A DNA stretch of 64,000 bases, taken from NCBI RefSeq assembly GCF_964204865.1, contig NC_135250.1:6386001-6450000 (forward strand), given 5' to 3'. The number at the start of each line of letters is the position of its first letter. Position 1 is the stretch's first letter. The notes under the pieces are model-generated. The model did not search any database, was not told the origin of the DNA, and worked only from the letters and a program-made list of their open reading frames with translations. This stretch comes from Styela clava. Its lineage: Eukaryota; Chordata; Ascidiacea; Stolidobranchia; Styelidae. A program made the position numbers and the translations under genes. Positions 25,166 through 36,563 of this stretch are shown here, piece by piece.

Positions 25166-27459
25166 AATAATTAGCCATCGCATTTATAGCCATCCAATGT
25201 GAAGCATATGCATAACAGTGATTATGGGGGAAGCTGACTTAGATGAACATATGGTCGTATTGCTCCCTCCAGTTTTTACCAAATAAACGTGCTAGTATGG
25301 CCAATAAGAAATATGCTGGCAATACCGCTGATTTAACTTAAAACAAGCAAGCGATGGTTAAATATTTCGGCACAAAAGACGCGCATTTGTATCGGTGCGA
25401 TGAGATGTGGGAGCAGCAGTTCGATAAAAAGATCGACTGTCGAACAATACGCAATAAAAAGTGTTGGGTTTTAATAAAAAAAAAGCATCATTTACGGTGA
25501 AATATTAGTTGAAAATAAAAAAAGTTTTACCAACTTCTTCCATCTCCGGGAACTAATAATTTGAAATAGTTATATGTGTTTCCTTTTGTTACGAATCATT
25601 TTCTTTTATTATATATTTTAATTCACATTTACTTATTTTCCACTACGTATTAATAACGAATAAATACGGTTAAGGTGCGAATGGGCGGGAGACCACGGGC
25701 ATATTGTTTTTTGGACATGTCGGGGAACATGTTTTTTGGGCATATTTAGCGATAAAACTCACGATTGGAAAACTGTCACGTGAATGTCGTCAACTTCGCG
25801 TCCGACTTTTCCCTGTCCTCAAGGTAACGGAAGGTCGATAATAGTTCATTCACACAGCAAACCACTCTCTTCGTCACAAGCTTAAATCTGATTCACAGAG
25901 TATCGTATATCATCGCGTTTTTCACATAAATTCCACTTCACAAGGTGAAACAAAAAATCGCATAATACTTTTGTATCTCGTATTTTCAAATCCCACAAAG
26001 TTTTAGCAACATTCCGTTCTGCATGTTTGTACGCGCTTAGTTAGATAGTAACATATTGGTTTCCGTAGTTCAGGTGTGGCAAGTCTAGTTCACGTGCTGA
26101 ATGAACGAAATCATCATACACACGCCAATTAGGAAAGGATAAGTACTAGATTCCTATAGAATGCCTAAAACGCGCAACGGAAAATCGCACAGCCAGTGAG
26201 TGAAACCTCCTTTATTGACGCCATGAAGTACGGTACCGGTAGGTTCGAGGAAGCTGATGGAAGAATTAAACAAGAGGTTCAACCAAAACCGTTTCCTCCT
26301 TGCAGCGAAGTTACAGTTTCCTAATAATTCTATGAGTAATTAATTGCTTAGTTTTGTGTTTTGGGGTGCAAACTCAACAAATTCATGAATTACCTTCTAA
26401 AATTTCCTCCCAAACCAGGATAACATTTACGTTAACAGTGCATGTGGCGTATGGGATCAGTACGCGAGTTACGTTATTGGTTGATGGTAAAGGAAGCGGT
26501 AACCGACCAGCGATTACCTTAACCACCTTATGGCGACCAGCAGTCCAGCAATCCTTTTGTAAATTTTATTTTTGAACCTTTATTTAAAACTGATCAAAAG
26601 GTCACACCAAGCGCAATACTTGAAGATTAAAAATCTGTGTGCTGGGTTTTTGCAAGAGACAGAATCTTTAGACATAATACTCAAATTGAATTTAAGTAAT
26701 TTGCAATATCAATATTGTTCAGGCAATGACCAAACTTCTTTTTGATTAAAGAATCATGCATTTCAAACTAAGAGAAAATAAATAAATAAAAATGATACGA
26801 ATGTAAAAACAATCAAACCGATACGAATATATAAGTATGATGATGACTTCTATTTTTCAAAACCACTGAAAGGAAGAAGAAAATATAATTGCACCCACAA
26901 AACCTGATTGAAAAGTATTACTCATTAAATAGATGCTTGCAAGATCTGATTGGGATAAATATATGGATATGATTGCAGGCATCTCACACAAAGGTTATTA
27001 GTATTATAACTAAAATATATAACTAAATATAAATGAAGAATTTGAGTAGAGAGTAGAAATTGATATTCAAAAAGTTTTACCAATTATCTCAACTGTGGAA
27101 TTTGTATTTTTTGTTCAAACCTATTTGTGTATAACATTGCCATAAAATATTTAAATCTTGAGATCTCCTAACCAAATACAACGATAGTCCATGTCTAAAA
27201 AGTCTATATCAGTATGTTAAACAAGAATTTGATTCAAGCAATGTCCCACCCTGAGGTTTAGTCAAATTTGCGCTTAAATACTAAGACCTACTAAGAAATG
27301 ACTGACTGATAAGAAACATAAAGCAGTTCCAGGCCCTTTCCCGGTAGTAGGAAAACCACAGTTATCAGTTAAATAACTGCTGGTATAAGTTACTTTGACT
27401 ATAAGTACATTGATAGATTAGATGAAAACTTCTATTTGTGAGAGGGAAATTAAGATATA
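25166..27459. other. Intergenic and likely 3' UTR of the MTMR2-like gene
   Basis: No supported exon. The part nearest 27459 is downstream of the phosphatase stop codon and probably transcribed. Around 25350-25510 a sequence related to 13100-13250 recurs (GTCGAACAATAC, GGTGAAATATT), another dispersed repeat. Confidence 0.35.
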
Positions 27460-29280
27460 TCAATGATTAGTAATCGATACAGTTGGATTAGGAACGGCAG
27501 CAGCAACAGCCTTTTCTTTTTCTTGTTTTATTGCAAGTTCACGTTCCAATTCTTCAACTTGTTTTTTCAAGTAATCGCGAACTTGAAGCAATTCTTTGTG
27601 TCGTTCGGCAACGGGTTCTTGAGATTTCATTCTTGGATTCCAACGTCCGTAATATCCTATCCAAAGATCCAAATGCCTCATTGAAGAAGCTGGTAGAAGA
27701 ACATGGTGGTTGTATGTGGAAACATAAAGAGCGTTTAGATAGTCATCACGATGCAGATTTATCATCGACCATAAGGATATTGTTTTTTTGCGAATATCCT
27801 TATTTTTTCTCTCTTTGTCACAGTTGTAAAGAAATGTGCCAAAAAGACAAGAATATAAATGATCAAGAACAGAAATCAGAAAATGTTCGTTAAACTCGAA
27901 CGCAGTCGGAAATTGCTGTGTCATCTGCCAAACACAATCAATAAACTGTAAAAATACAGGAGATCGCTCTGCGTCAGAATGATTCTTGTCACCATGGCCA
28001 ATTCTTTGCGCAAATTTGTGTCCGAAACTTAACCACTCCTTTTCTATCAACACCTGAAATCCTTCTAGTGTTCTGTAGTACGAATCGAGCATAATCATGG
28101 ACATACTGGTTAACTGAGCTGTTCTATCCCATCCATCACTGCAATGGACTAAAACAGACGCCTTGGCACTTTCAATTTCATGAGCAATCCTTGTTGCGGC
28201 AGCAAGAATTACTTTGATATGATGAATCCATTGAGTTTGGTCGAGAGAGGAAAGCCAGTGTTTGTCTTGAGATAATTGTGGCAAGAAGCAGATATCTTGA
28301 AGTTTTCTCAATGACTCTCGCATAACGTGAATATTATGAATATCACAAAATATAACTTCAGCATTTTGATATTGCTCGTTTTTTTCATAACCTCCACCTC
28401 TTGCCATGTTCGCGACAGCATTCGCTTGGGGTCTTGCATCGAATATTAAAAGTTTATGGGCGTGAGGATTAGCGTCTAATATCATTTGAACATAGCGTTC
28501 ATCGTCACGACTTCGTTTGTTACTGATACCAATCAATGGCTGCGAACATCTAGTTATAGTAGCTTGACTTTCAGGGTGAATCCAAGACAGAACCGGTATT
28601 CTTCCGCGGCTACGAAACTGAACAACTTGATTCAAATGTTCATCATTTGCCGCAGCTGGTACAACAAGAAGTTGCGGATATGTATCACATAGTTCATACT
28701 TTGAATTTATCATATTTGCTTTCGTGTATCTCCAACCTTCTACAGGCAAACCTTGTCTTTGAAACTCAGATTTAACGCTGTATAAAGACCATCCATTGCT
28801 GCTATCTGGATATTGTTCTCTGTAATTGAAAGCAAAATAAGGCAACTTATTTGATGCCGGGAAGCAATACTCTTGGAGTTTCTCGAACATTTTTCTTCGC
28901 AAATAATGTGCATCATGACGTAATGCAAATCGAAGTACACGAAGATCTTTGCAAGTAATTTCAAGACCATACGGATTACGCCCATCAACAGCTTTCGAAG
29001 AGCTTGTAACGCCACCAACTTTTTCTACCTTGCTTATTGTGCACAGTGGAACTTCTAGTATGAATGGTACAGAATCTTTTTGTTTGCCTCCACTTTGAAA
29101 ATGAAGTTTATAATTTGTAACTGCCATTTTTCCCACTTTAGTGCCAGTGTATAAACAAAGATACGTCACATCTTGTTCCAGATAAGCTTTTACTTCTTCA
29201 CCTGAAAGAAGTGGAACAGCATCAGGTGGAATGTCCTTCATAGCTCCAGAATCCTTCGATTCTTCAGCTGTCTTATCCAT
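27460..29280 (-). CDS. MTMR2: Myotubularin-family phosphoinositide 3-phosphatase (MTMR2-like), intronless
   Basis: The protein removes the D3 phosphate from PI3P and PI(3,5)P2 on endosomes. The single 606-codon frame runs from ATG to TGA with no intron. A PH-GRAM domain covers about residues 30-140 ([20 protein letters not shown]). The phosphatase domain covers about 165-540, with the intact CX5R loop [13 protein letters not shown] (Cys380, Arg386), so it should be active, unlike the dead myotubularins. Other strong family blocks are [40 protein letters not shown] and [19 protein letters not shown]. The C-terminal 50 residues form a charged coiled coil ([12 protein letters not shown]). It is close to human MTMR2 (643 residues) but has a shorter N-terminus and no hydrophobic PDZ-type end. 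It is equally related in kind to MTM1 and MTMR1, so the symbol marks the group. ATG5 lies 1.15 kb upstream on the same strand. Confidence 0.95.
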   Translation of the reverse strand: MDKTAEESKDSGAMKDIPPDAVPLLSGEEVKAYLEQDVTYLCLYTGTKVGKMAVTNYKLHFQSGGKQKDSVPFILEVPLCTISKVEKVGGVTSSSKAVDGRNPYGLEITCKDLRVLRFALRHDAHYLRRKMFEKLQEYCFPASNKLPYFAFNYREQYPDSSNGWSLYSVKSEFQRQGLPVEGWRYTKANMINSKYELCDTYPQLLVVPAAANDEHLNQVVQFRSRGRIPVLSWIHPESQATITRCSQPLIGISNKRSRDDERYVQMILDANPHAHKLLIFDARPQANAVANMARGGGYEKNEQYQNAEVIFCDIHNIHVMRESLRKLQDICFLPQLSQDKHWLSSLDQTQWIHHIKVILAAATRIAHEIESAKASVLVHCSDGWDRTAQLTSMSMIMLDSYYRTLEGFQVLIEKEWLSFGHKFAQRIGHGDKNHSDAERSPVFLQFIDCVWQMTQQFPTAFEFNEHFLISVLDHLYSCLFGTFLYNCDKERKNKDIRKKTISLWSMINLHRDDYLNALYVSTYNHHVLLPASSMRHLDLWIGYYGRWNPRMKSQEPVAERHKELLQVRDYLKKQVEELERELAIKQEKEKAVAAAVPNPTVSITNH

Positions 29281-30434
29281 ATTCTATTTGATATTATCAA
29301 CTGTTCAGCTCTAAATCAATAAAAATATTATGATGGATCATGAGTGCATGCAAACACTGAATAAAATTGCAATGGTAGAAAAAAATATTCCCAAAATAAA
29401 TTATGCACTAAATAACAAATTTAATCTTAGATAATCATTCCAGTTAGAAATATGCAGAGTCAATGCTATAATAACACAGGGGAAATGAAACTGTCTGAAC
29501 ATTATGACCAGTAGATGCTCATAAAAAATCTGCTTTTCACAAATTGTAAATCAACATTTCTTATACACAATCAGTTGAAGTTTTTTGCTGCATTGATTAC
29601 TGATAATATGAAAGGTATATATATAGCGTCAAAAAATTATAAATAAAACATTATAAAATATATTATAGGATGTTTTAAAAATTTCAAAACAGTACCGGTA
29701 ATTAGAATTGGCATGGTTAAATAACAACCAGATCAATACTATATTCCTATTTCTGATTATAACCTGTTTTAGGCTGTAAAATTAATATACTTCAAAAGAA
29801 AACACACTCTCATCTCAGCAGTGATTAAAATAAGCAGAAATAATTAAGTCAGCAGGATAATATAAATTCATCCTGATGAATTTTGATATAACAGAACACA
29901 GAATCTAGTTACAGACCAAGCAGGACTTACGAGTTCTGAACCATACAGTCACTGATGACATGTTACTAAAATATTTAAAACCAGACCAAATTTCCTGGAT
30001 ATTCCTAAATACACAAAGAATATATAACCAACAGTGTTGTATGGAAGTCCCGAAACCCTGAGTTTAGTCACGGCCATCAAAGTATAGTGAAATACTGAGT
30101 TAAGTCTGACTCACTCTCACCGGCCGTGATTTGATGACAAGTCTGATTCATTGTTGAGTCCACTAGTGTCTTCCCAACATTGACATCTAAATATGAGCGA
30201 CATAAAAATATGCCGAATACAAATTTGTTTACGATATATAATGGAAAATATAACCGAAGAATGACGTTCACAGCATTCTTATTAAGAAAAAGAAATACCA
30301 AAAACATGTTCTAACAACCAAATGGTTAGTTCCCATCACAATGCCTAAGGTTGGTACATGATCGATACTGAAATCAAAATAAACATGAGATTTTACAGGT
30401 CAGACAGACAGTCAGATGACTAATACCATACATG
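29281..30434. other. Spacer between ATG5 and the MTMR2-like gene
   Basis: A+T-rich, with no exon supported. It must contain the ATG5 3' end and the promoter or trans-splice acceptor of the phosphatase gene. An AG lies a few bases before the phosphatase ATG, so a 5' UTR intron or spliced leader would be possible. Confidence 0.35.
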
Positions 30435-31265
30435 TTATAAATTGTCATTATTGTTGATTAAAGCCACATGCAAAAAATTATCAGCATTACTTAAATGTTC
30501 ACTCAACCATTGCATTTTAGAATTGGGAGGGACTTCAATTCCTTGAATGACAGCAACAAAATTTTCCAACTTTTGTGAGGATAAGCACTGTTTGAATATA
30601 CTTGACAAACAATCATTTAGGCATGTTTCTGACGGATTTTCGGTTTCAGAAATTGGAGAAACGAGTCTTTGAAATACATGATCTTTAGTGTATACACGCA
30701 ATGGTATATACTTGAATACAGCAGTGCCTTCATAACCTTCCATTAATTTACTATTAATAGACCAAAACTGGTCAAAGTTATTATTTTTCAAACTGTTCCA
30801 TAACTGTTTATGTTGAGATTTATTCATATTATTCATAACTTGTCCTCTGTGTTTTAAATGGTCTGCTTCTTTCAACATTGACATGAAATTTGCCTCAATG
30901 GCATCCATTTGATGATAACAAATGATGCTTTCTACAGGAAAATCTTTGAAATGGACTGTAATTTCAATGGGTGTTGTTTGTTTATCGTAACATAATAAAT
31001 CCCAGAGAACACCAATCGGATGATGCCATTTGAGTGGGCGTCCATCGTAATCATACCAAATGTCAGATTCATTAAATTCACCAATGTATTGTGCAAAATG
31101 TTTTTTAATTTTATCATTGATCAAAGGCAAATATGAATTCCTCTGTAGCATTAAATAAAAAGGTGGCGGTTTTCCTGATCCTGATATTTCATGAGCTGCA
31201 GGTGTAAACCGGGCCATAACTGATCCATTCCAAACCTCTTTGACGGTCGGCAAATCACTAACCAT
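30435..31265 (-). CDS. ATG5: Autophagy protein 5, intronless
   Basis: ATG5 is joined covalently to ATG12 and, with ATG16L, acts as the E3-like complex that attaches LC3/ATG8 to phosphatidylethanolamine on forming autophagosomes. The single frame encodes 276 residues against 275 in human. Family blocks are evident throughout: KEVWNGSVMARF at the N-terminus, YLPLINDKIKKHF, RPLKWHHPIGVLWDLL, ITVHFKDFP, HKQLWNSLKNNNFDQFW, FKYIPLRVY and QWLSEHLSNADNFLH at the C-terminus. The acceptor lysine for ATG12 (Lys130 in human, MKEAD context) is kept as Lys132 in MLKEADHLKH. The ATG is preceded closely by a CAG, which could be a splice acceptor for a 5' UTR intron or spliced leader. Intact and complete. Confidence 0.96.
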   Translation of the reverse strand: MVSDLPTVKEVWNGSVMARFTPAAHEISGSGKPPPFYLMLQRNSYLPLINDKIKKHFAQYIGEFNESDIWYDYDGRPLKWHHPIGVLWDLLCYDKQTTPIEITVHFKDFPVESIICYHQMDAIEANFMSMLKEADHLKHRGQVMNNMNKSQHKQLWNSLKNNNFDQFWSINSKLMEGYEGTAVFKYIPLRVYTKDHVFQRLVSPISETENPSETCLNDCLSSIFKQCLSSQKLENFVAVIQGIEVPPNSKMQWLSEHLSNADNFLHVALINNNDNL

Positions 31266-31734
31266 TGCTGATTATTATTGAGGTAAAACAATTACAGAAC
31301 AATGATAAATACTGAAAAATTAGGCAATGCGTTAGAAAACTAGTAAAAAAATTTAACAGATTACTTATTGGATTAAGTAAACTTCCCTATACATATACTA
31401 AAGGGAGAGAAAGAAAATTTGACAAAAAAACATTTCATTTCTCGCCTTCTTCATTTTTTACAGACTTATGTTATAAAATTGATAAATCCTGGCATATTTC
31501 TGTATTTTTATCTGTACCATACCGGTATGGTACTTCTGTATATTGTAATTTTCTTCACCTTCAACCGTTAATTTTTTTCCTTGAAATGTACCGGTATAAC
31601 CGGAACCAGCACATCAGCTGGGGCTTATGAGTTTCCTTTGCAGGTATATGAAATACCGGTACGTAGCCCGATTGGATTTACATATTTATCCCAGGGGAGA
31701 GGAAAGTCGATAAGATGGCTTAACCATATGGCGA

Positions 31735-34405
31735 ACCACGGGGGTCTCATGTAGTTTCGTACCTAACATACTTCTAGTGGGCGTAGCTTGACAATTTTTT
31801 CACGTATCAATCCTAACCCCCACCTGAATACACCATCCAAAAATTACGTCAACAAGACGTCACAGTGACGTAATAGAGCCCTTCAAACTATACGGTAATG
31901 GAGCCCTTCAAACTATACGAACTGCCATCCAAGGCGCGCAAACGAGCACCCAAAATCGAACAGTTATTTCTCTCGTTTTCTTGTCGCAACGATTTCAATA
32001 GGAGAGAGATCGATAATGTCAGCTAGTTCTTTATCGTCGGCGCCAATGCCATTTTGGGCGATTGTACGTATACCGTAAACGCAGGTAACTTCGGATGGTT
32101 TATAACTTCGGATGAAATTTTCAATCGTTTATATCTCGACTAAATTACGTCATATTCTGCTTCTGGCAGTTTCTATAGAGAGTCCATATATATCTTAATC
32201 TCTTATCATATTCAGTCGCCTAATAGGATTTATTTTTTGACACAAAAAATCACCTTTTTGCCAAAAATTGACACCTTGCTTTTGAGCGGCTAAAATAGCG
32301 ACTTCTATCGACGCTAACTTCACTAAAAGACCGTCAATCGCTAGAGGGCATACACAATGTACAAGGAAAATTACAGTGATCACGAGATGTCGTACGAGAT
32401 TCAAGTAAAATATATTATTTTGATTTAAAAATTTCGTCAAAATATCGACGTTACGGTGCTTACGCTGAACGTGACGTCAACAACGTGATTCAAATTCGCT
32501 CCATTTAAGGCCGACGTCACATTGCGTAGCTCGTGCGTAACTCGCTGCGACATTTGAACGCCAGACTATGTGGCGCACGTGTAGTTAAATATAAAGTGAA
32601 AACTCCTACCTGATCCTCGTCACCAAATCCTACAAAAACTTAATTATAGCCCCGGTCATATGCTGTTTATTTATTGTGAATCCGATTAATGCACATTAAA
32701 TTTGTGTGTTAACATTTCGGCATTCTTCGACCGTATAGATGTTGTTGATACGTAAGGCTGATGAACAGCCAGATACGCGTATCTATACTATCACAATGAC
32801 AAGGTTTTACGATCGGCGATGATAATATATTAAGAGTAGAATGTTGCACAGGTGAGCATGAAACTCTGCACAGGTGTACACAGCAGGAGGTTGGAGGTTT
32901 TTGGCGTTTTTATCCGTTTCATGTCTATCTGCCTGTGAATACATTATATCTGAATTATCAACACGGCCACAAGCTACACTGTTCCATATTGTTGTCCACT
33001 TCCATTTTTTTTACTTTTACTACCTACCGTAATTCATCATCCATTTTTCTTTTTTATTATTCTCATTCGTTTTATTTTGTTTTGTATTAAAAATTGTTTT
33101 CCATTTTTACTTTCACGACTTATTTTATTCGTCCGTTTTTTATTTTCATTTGTCCCATGTTGTCTCATTTTTGTTTCGTATTGAAACGATCATAATAGCA
33201 AGATATAGCACTTTCATGAAATTAAGAATAGTCAAGAGATAAATGGTTTAGTTTTGCGAAACGTCAGGAATAGGGCTGGGCAAAATTATTACATGCGTTG
33301 TATTTTGAAGCATTTAGCGGTAATAATTATGGCGCGACACTGTCAAAATCGTCGAGTAAAGTGCTGAGTTCGCAAATTCCGCAGATAAAATTGTGAATTA
33401 GTCGGTAACGGTTTTAGCTATAATAACCGTTGGGGTATTGTTTTGTTCAAAAAAAAAGTTAAAACTTGAGGGAAATAGTTATAATTAGTGTCCGACCCGC
33501 TATCAGGACCAAAAGCCTTATGACAAGTATAAATGCATAACGGCCGATTTATTCAATCATTATTATAAATAAAAATTCAGTATTCGCACAATCGCGGGTG
33601 CAAAGCATAACAACATCAATCATCGTCTTAATAAATATCTCCATCTCGGCGACGATAATAATATCACCGTTCGCTTTAAACTCGAACGATTAATAGTATA
33701 CAAACGGTGATAAGTAAGATCAAAGCCAACACATAAGATTAAATCAGAACAAAATTAATTTGGGTTTTGATATCAGTCCTTCTTGTCTTCAAGAGCTGTT
33801 GCCGATGTAAACACACGGGTACACCAGATATATAAAACTTTGATGTCCGCCGACCCGGAAGAATTAATAATCACAAAAACGGCCGTCATAGATGAACGTC
33901 AGTGTGCGACACGCAAAACGGATCACGGCGTCGTAAGTTCTACGCAGCGACGTTATCACGCGTCACTGATCACGCAGACATTTCTCTCTCACGACGAAGT
34001 GACGCAAAGCGAAAAGTGGCCATCCGAAGTTATAAACATTTGGAATACAGATCGGCAGGCAAATAAAGTCAATAATTTGAATGAAAAAAAGTATTGATTG
34101 ATATGAAACCGAGTTTATCGCGAGGAGAAAGGCTTCAATGTATTATATTCCAAGTTTGGCTTTAATTGAACAATAAACGGCGGAGAAATTGTTCATAATA
34201 TAGTGAAATCATCCGAAGTTACCTGCTTTTACGGTATTTGGCAAGCTCTATGACGTGATTGTGATGTCGTAGTGACATAATTTTTGGATGGCGTAGTCAG
34301 ATGGCGGTTAGAATTGACAAATCAAAAAATTGTTATGCTACGCCTACTAGAAGTAGGTTAGGTACCGGTACGAAACTACACAAGACCCAACCACGGTCTC
34401 CTGTC
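31735..34405. mobile_element. Large inverted-repeat element, 2.6 kb
   Basis: The left arm (about 31735-32105) and right arm (about 34198-34405) are diverged inverted copies. Shared blocks, read along the left arm, are GTAGTTTCGTACC, ACTTCTAGTGGGCGTAG, CCATCCAAAAATTA with following ACGTCA motifs, and ACCGTAAACGCAGGTAACTT. The left arm has about 170 extra bases, including a 25-bp tandem duplication. The 2.1 kb interior holds only one frame of note (33783-34097). It has the layout of a decayed DNA transposon. Part of the outer left flank (GTCGATAAGATGGCTTAACC) resembles sequence at 46330-46425. Confidence 0.6.
33783..34097 (+). CDS. Open frame inside the inverted-repeat element, function unknown
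   Basis: This frame encodes about 100 residues with charged, mixed composition (DPEELIITKTAVIDERQCAT) and ends at TGA. It has no ATG at its upstream end; a pyrimidine-rich stretch and CAAG just upstream could be a splice acceptor, so it may be an exon rather than a complete gene. No transposase motif such as DDE is visible. It may be chance. Confidence 0.25.
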   Translation: MSSRAVADVNTRVHQIYKTLMSADPEELIITKTAVIDERQCATRKTDHGVVSSTQRRYHASLITQTFLSHDEVTQSEKWPSEVINIWNTDRQANKVNNLNEKKY

Positions 34406-34618
34406 CGGATACCATTCCGTTGTCGGGTTAGCATTTCTGTTGAAAAAAGCAGAAAAACTCAAACCTACAGGTACCTACCAGTACTGAAACTAACAGTTGG
34501 GGATACGTGAAACTAACTACCTTTACTAGCTCTACCGTACCGGTACCATACGCCTTTGCGCAGGTGGATCCGTAACGCAATGATGCTACCGTATAGCAAG
34601 AGGGAAAACTGGAAAATG
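34406..34618. other. Spacer rich in ACCGGT motifs
   Basis: Short palindromic TACCGGTAC-type motifs occur here, as also at 31500-31680 and 48750-48780. No gene is visible. Confidence 0.3.
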
Positions 34619-34733
34619 ACTATTCTATTTAATTCAAGAGTCTTGCTGCACACTTACACCTCGGTCAGACGAAACGTTACAGAAACACATTCGTGTTAGT
34701 GTGCAGCAAGACTCTTGAATTAAATAGAAATAG
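34619..34733. mobile_element. Fold-back element, arms about 40 bp
   Basis: The left arm (CTATTTAATTCAAGAGTCTT and following) and right arm are almost perfect inverses over about 40 bp around a 32-bp loop. A diverged relative of the loop and right arm lies at about 63215-63285 (CATTTGTGTTAGTGTGCTG). It is a MITE-type hairpin; a structured RNA would be an alternative if transcribed. Confidence 0.7.
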
Positions 34734-34786
34734 CCTACCGGTAGTACTGACCTACGCCTTTACCAAATATTAACTTTGGCCACTAC

Positions 34787-35585
34787 CTTCAGAAATTTCA
34801 GACTTATAATGGTGATGACCGGAGTCTGATTTTTGCAAATCGCATCGAGGCAAGTTTTATAAAATTTGTATCCCAACTCGGGAACATATAACATATCGTA
34901 AGACCAAGTCATCTCGAGCAAAGTCTAATAGAATTTGCCTGTCCGGAAAATATTATAAAACAAGAATTTCACATCAAAAGCCATAAATATCGTTAATCCA
35001 CCCGAGAAAGTCTTTGAAAAGTACAAAATTTTTTGTTGAAATACAGATATTTGCGAATTTTGATGTGTGACACAAGAGCCCAGTTGGATAATGTTTCTGC
35101 ACGAATTTTACGAAACGACACAGATTAAAGAAAATGGCTGGTCGTTATTACCTCGCCTGCCTCTTAAGAACTAAACGCCGTCACGCCACTTTTCAACATA
35201 ACAGGCGCCTGTTCAGTCCAAAAAGCCTTTGTGGGATCAGAGCCTACCTTTCGGGACATCTCATGCAGGATAGGAAAATGATATAAATACAACAAATCAT
35301 CAAAATCTCGCATCGAATATTCGGAGACGTACGCTAAAGACAAAACATGTTTATAAAGACGTTCCGCAATTATAGGGTTGCCAACTAGCTTCTAAAATAG
35401 ACATTCTTAAGTTCGCACACATAATTTTGTCAAAATACCCACATAGGATTTCATTATCATTATTTCTTAAAGACAATATCCCTTTCAACAACACGAGTAT
35501 GTCCGTTTCGTTAGTGTATCCATATTTACCAATTGTTTTCCTATGGCATTCTTCAGGTGCGCTATAATCTGAACTCTTCAACAGT
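34787..35585 (-). pseudogene. Helical-repeat protein exons, possibly FASTK-like, with a frame break
   Basis: Three coding blocks lie in order on the minus strand. Block A (35585 to about 35395), after an acceptor, encodes GYTNETDILVLLKGILSLRN and FDKIMCANLRMSILE. Block B (35391-35248, 48 codons) encodes NPIIAERLYKHVLSLAYVSE and DFDDLLYLYHFPILHEM, and ends at a GTAGG donor. Block C (34924-34787, 46 codons) encodes LGYKFYKTCLDAICKNQTPV and ends at a GTAGTG donor. B and C join in phase. A and B overlap in different frames with no room for an intron, so a frameshift, assembly indel or gene decay is likely. The alternating leucine-rich helices resemble the alpha-helical repeats of FASTK-family mitochondrial RNA proteins, but no RAP domain or other diagnostic motif is seen. 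No downstream exons were found before the transposon at 34.4 kb, so the gene may be truncated. Confidence 0.35.
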
Positions 35586-36563
35586 CTGTAAAGATCAAAC
35601 AAAAACTCGAAAATTAAAAGCAACTGATTCTCGAACGTTGTCAGATTGAGTTAAAATCGAACAAAACAATTAAAGTATCACATTAACAGATTAGTATCTG
35701 AACAATGCGGGTATAAAAGAAATATGCAACTTGCAGACAAGCACAATTCCAACGAAATATTAATTTCAAATAAAACATTTTTCAAACTCAAATTTTCCAA
35801 CCAAATCCAGAATTGAAAAAATGGATTCTTTTGAGACGCCATAAACAGGAAGCATGAGCCAACGACTAAGCCAATGCAGCTGTTGTATTACTCTTCCTGT
35901 AATCAGACCGACATTATAATGAATCAAATGCTTGCGGACAATATTATTAGCAATGAAAGTTTCAACAACGTGTTGCATGTGAAATCATTTGTACATCATA
36001 GAATTTTTTTTCAGAAATGAATGAATGCTTTGAACAATAAAATGCATGTTTCACGCACACCATGAAATCGCTGTGTAAAATGTCAATTTCTCTGAAAGAA
36101 CGGAAAAAAGAAAGACTTGAAAACTTTTTGTAGTTTCAAAATACTTGGTACAATATAAACCTTGATTTTTCAGAAGGGTCTGGATTGTACCATCTCCTAT
36201 TCCATTACTTCGTTAAATCAGTAAAGCAATACATTCTTCATTTCGAAAAAATGACCTATTCCAAATTCATATAAACGCTTTCTGAATACTCTTTTAGTGC
36301 ATCTTGACTGGAGAAAAATGATTATAAATTTTCAAAATAGCACCGACTGAGCAAAATATTTGTTAACATTGAATATATATGTAACCAAACAGTGACTTCA
36401 TAGATTTTATAAAGAGAATATTGTCAGAGGAATTGACTCCTATAAATTACAAAACGTGAATTAAGATTCTTGGGACACAAAAAAGCAAATTTCAGGATGA
36501 CTGAAAAAGTGAACATCGCAAAATTACCTTATATGGTAATATTAGAAATAAAAACAACAGATA
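35586..36563. other. Intergenic; possible further exon near 35.8-35.95 kb
   Basis: A minus-strand frame at about 35780-35930 (RVIQQLHWLSRWLMLPVYGV) follows an acceptor-like ATTACAG and could be an upstream exon of the helical-repeat gene, but no convincing donor was found. The rest shows no gene. Confidence 0.3.

Noticed and set aside
27531-27893. 120-codon plus-strand frame opposite the phosphatase
   Set aside because: It is an antisense shadow of the conserved MTMR2-like coding sequence.
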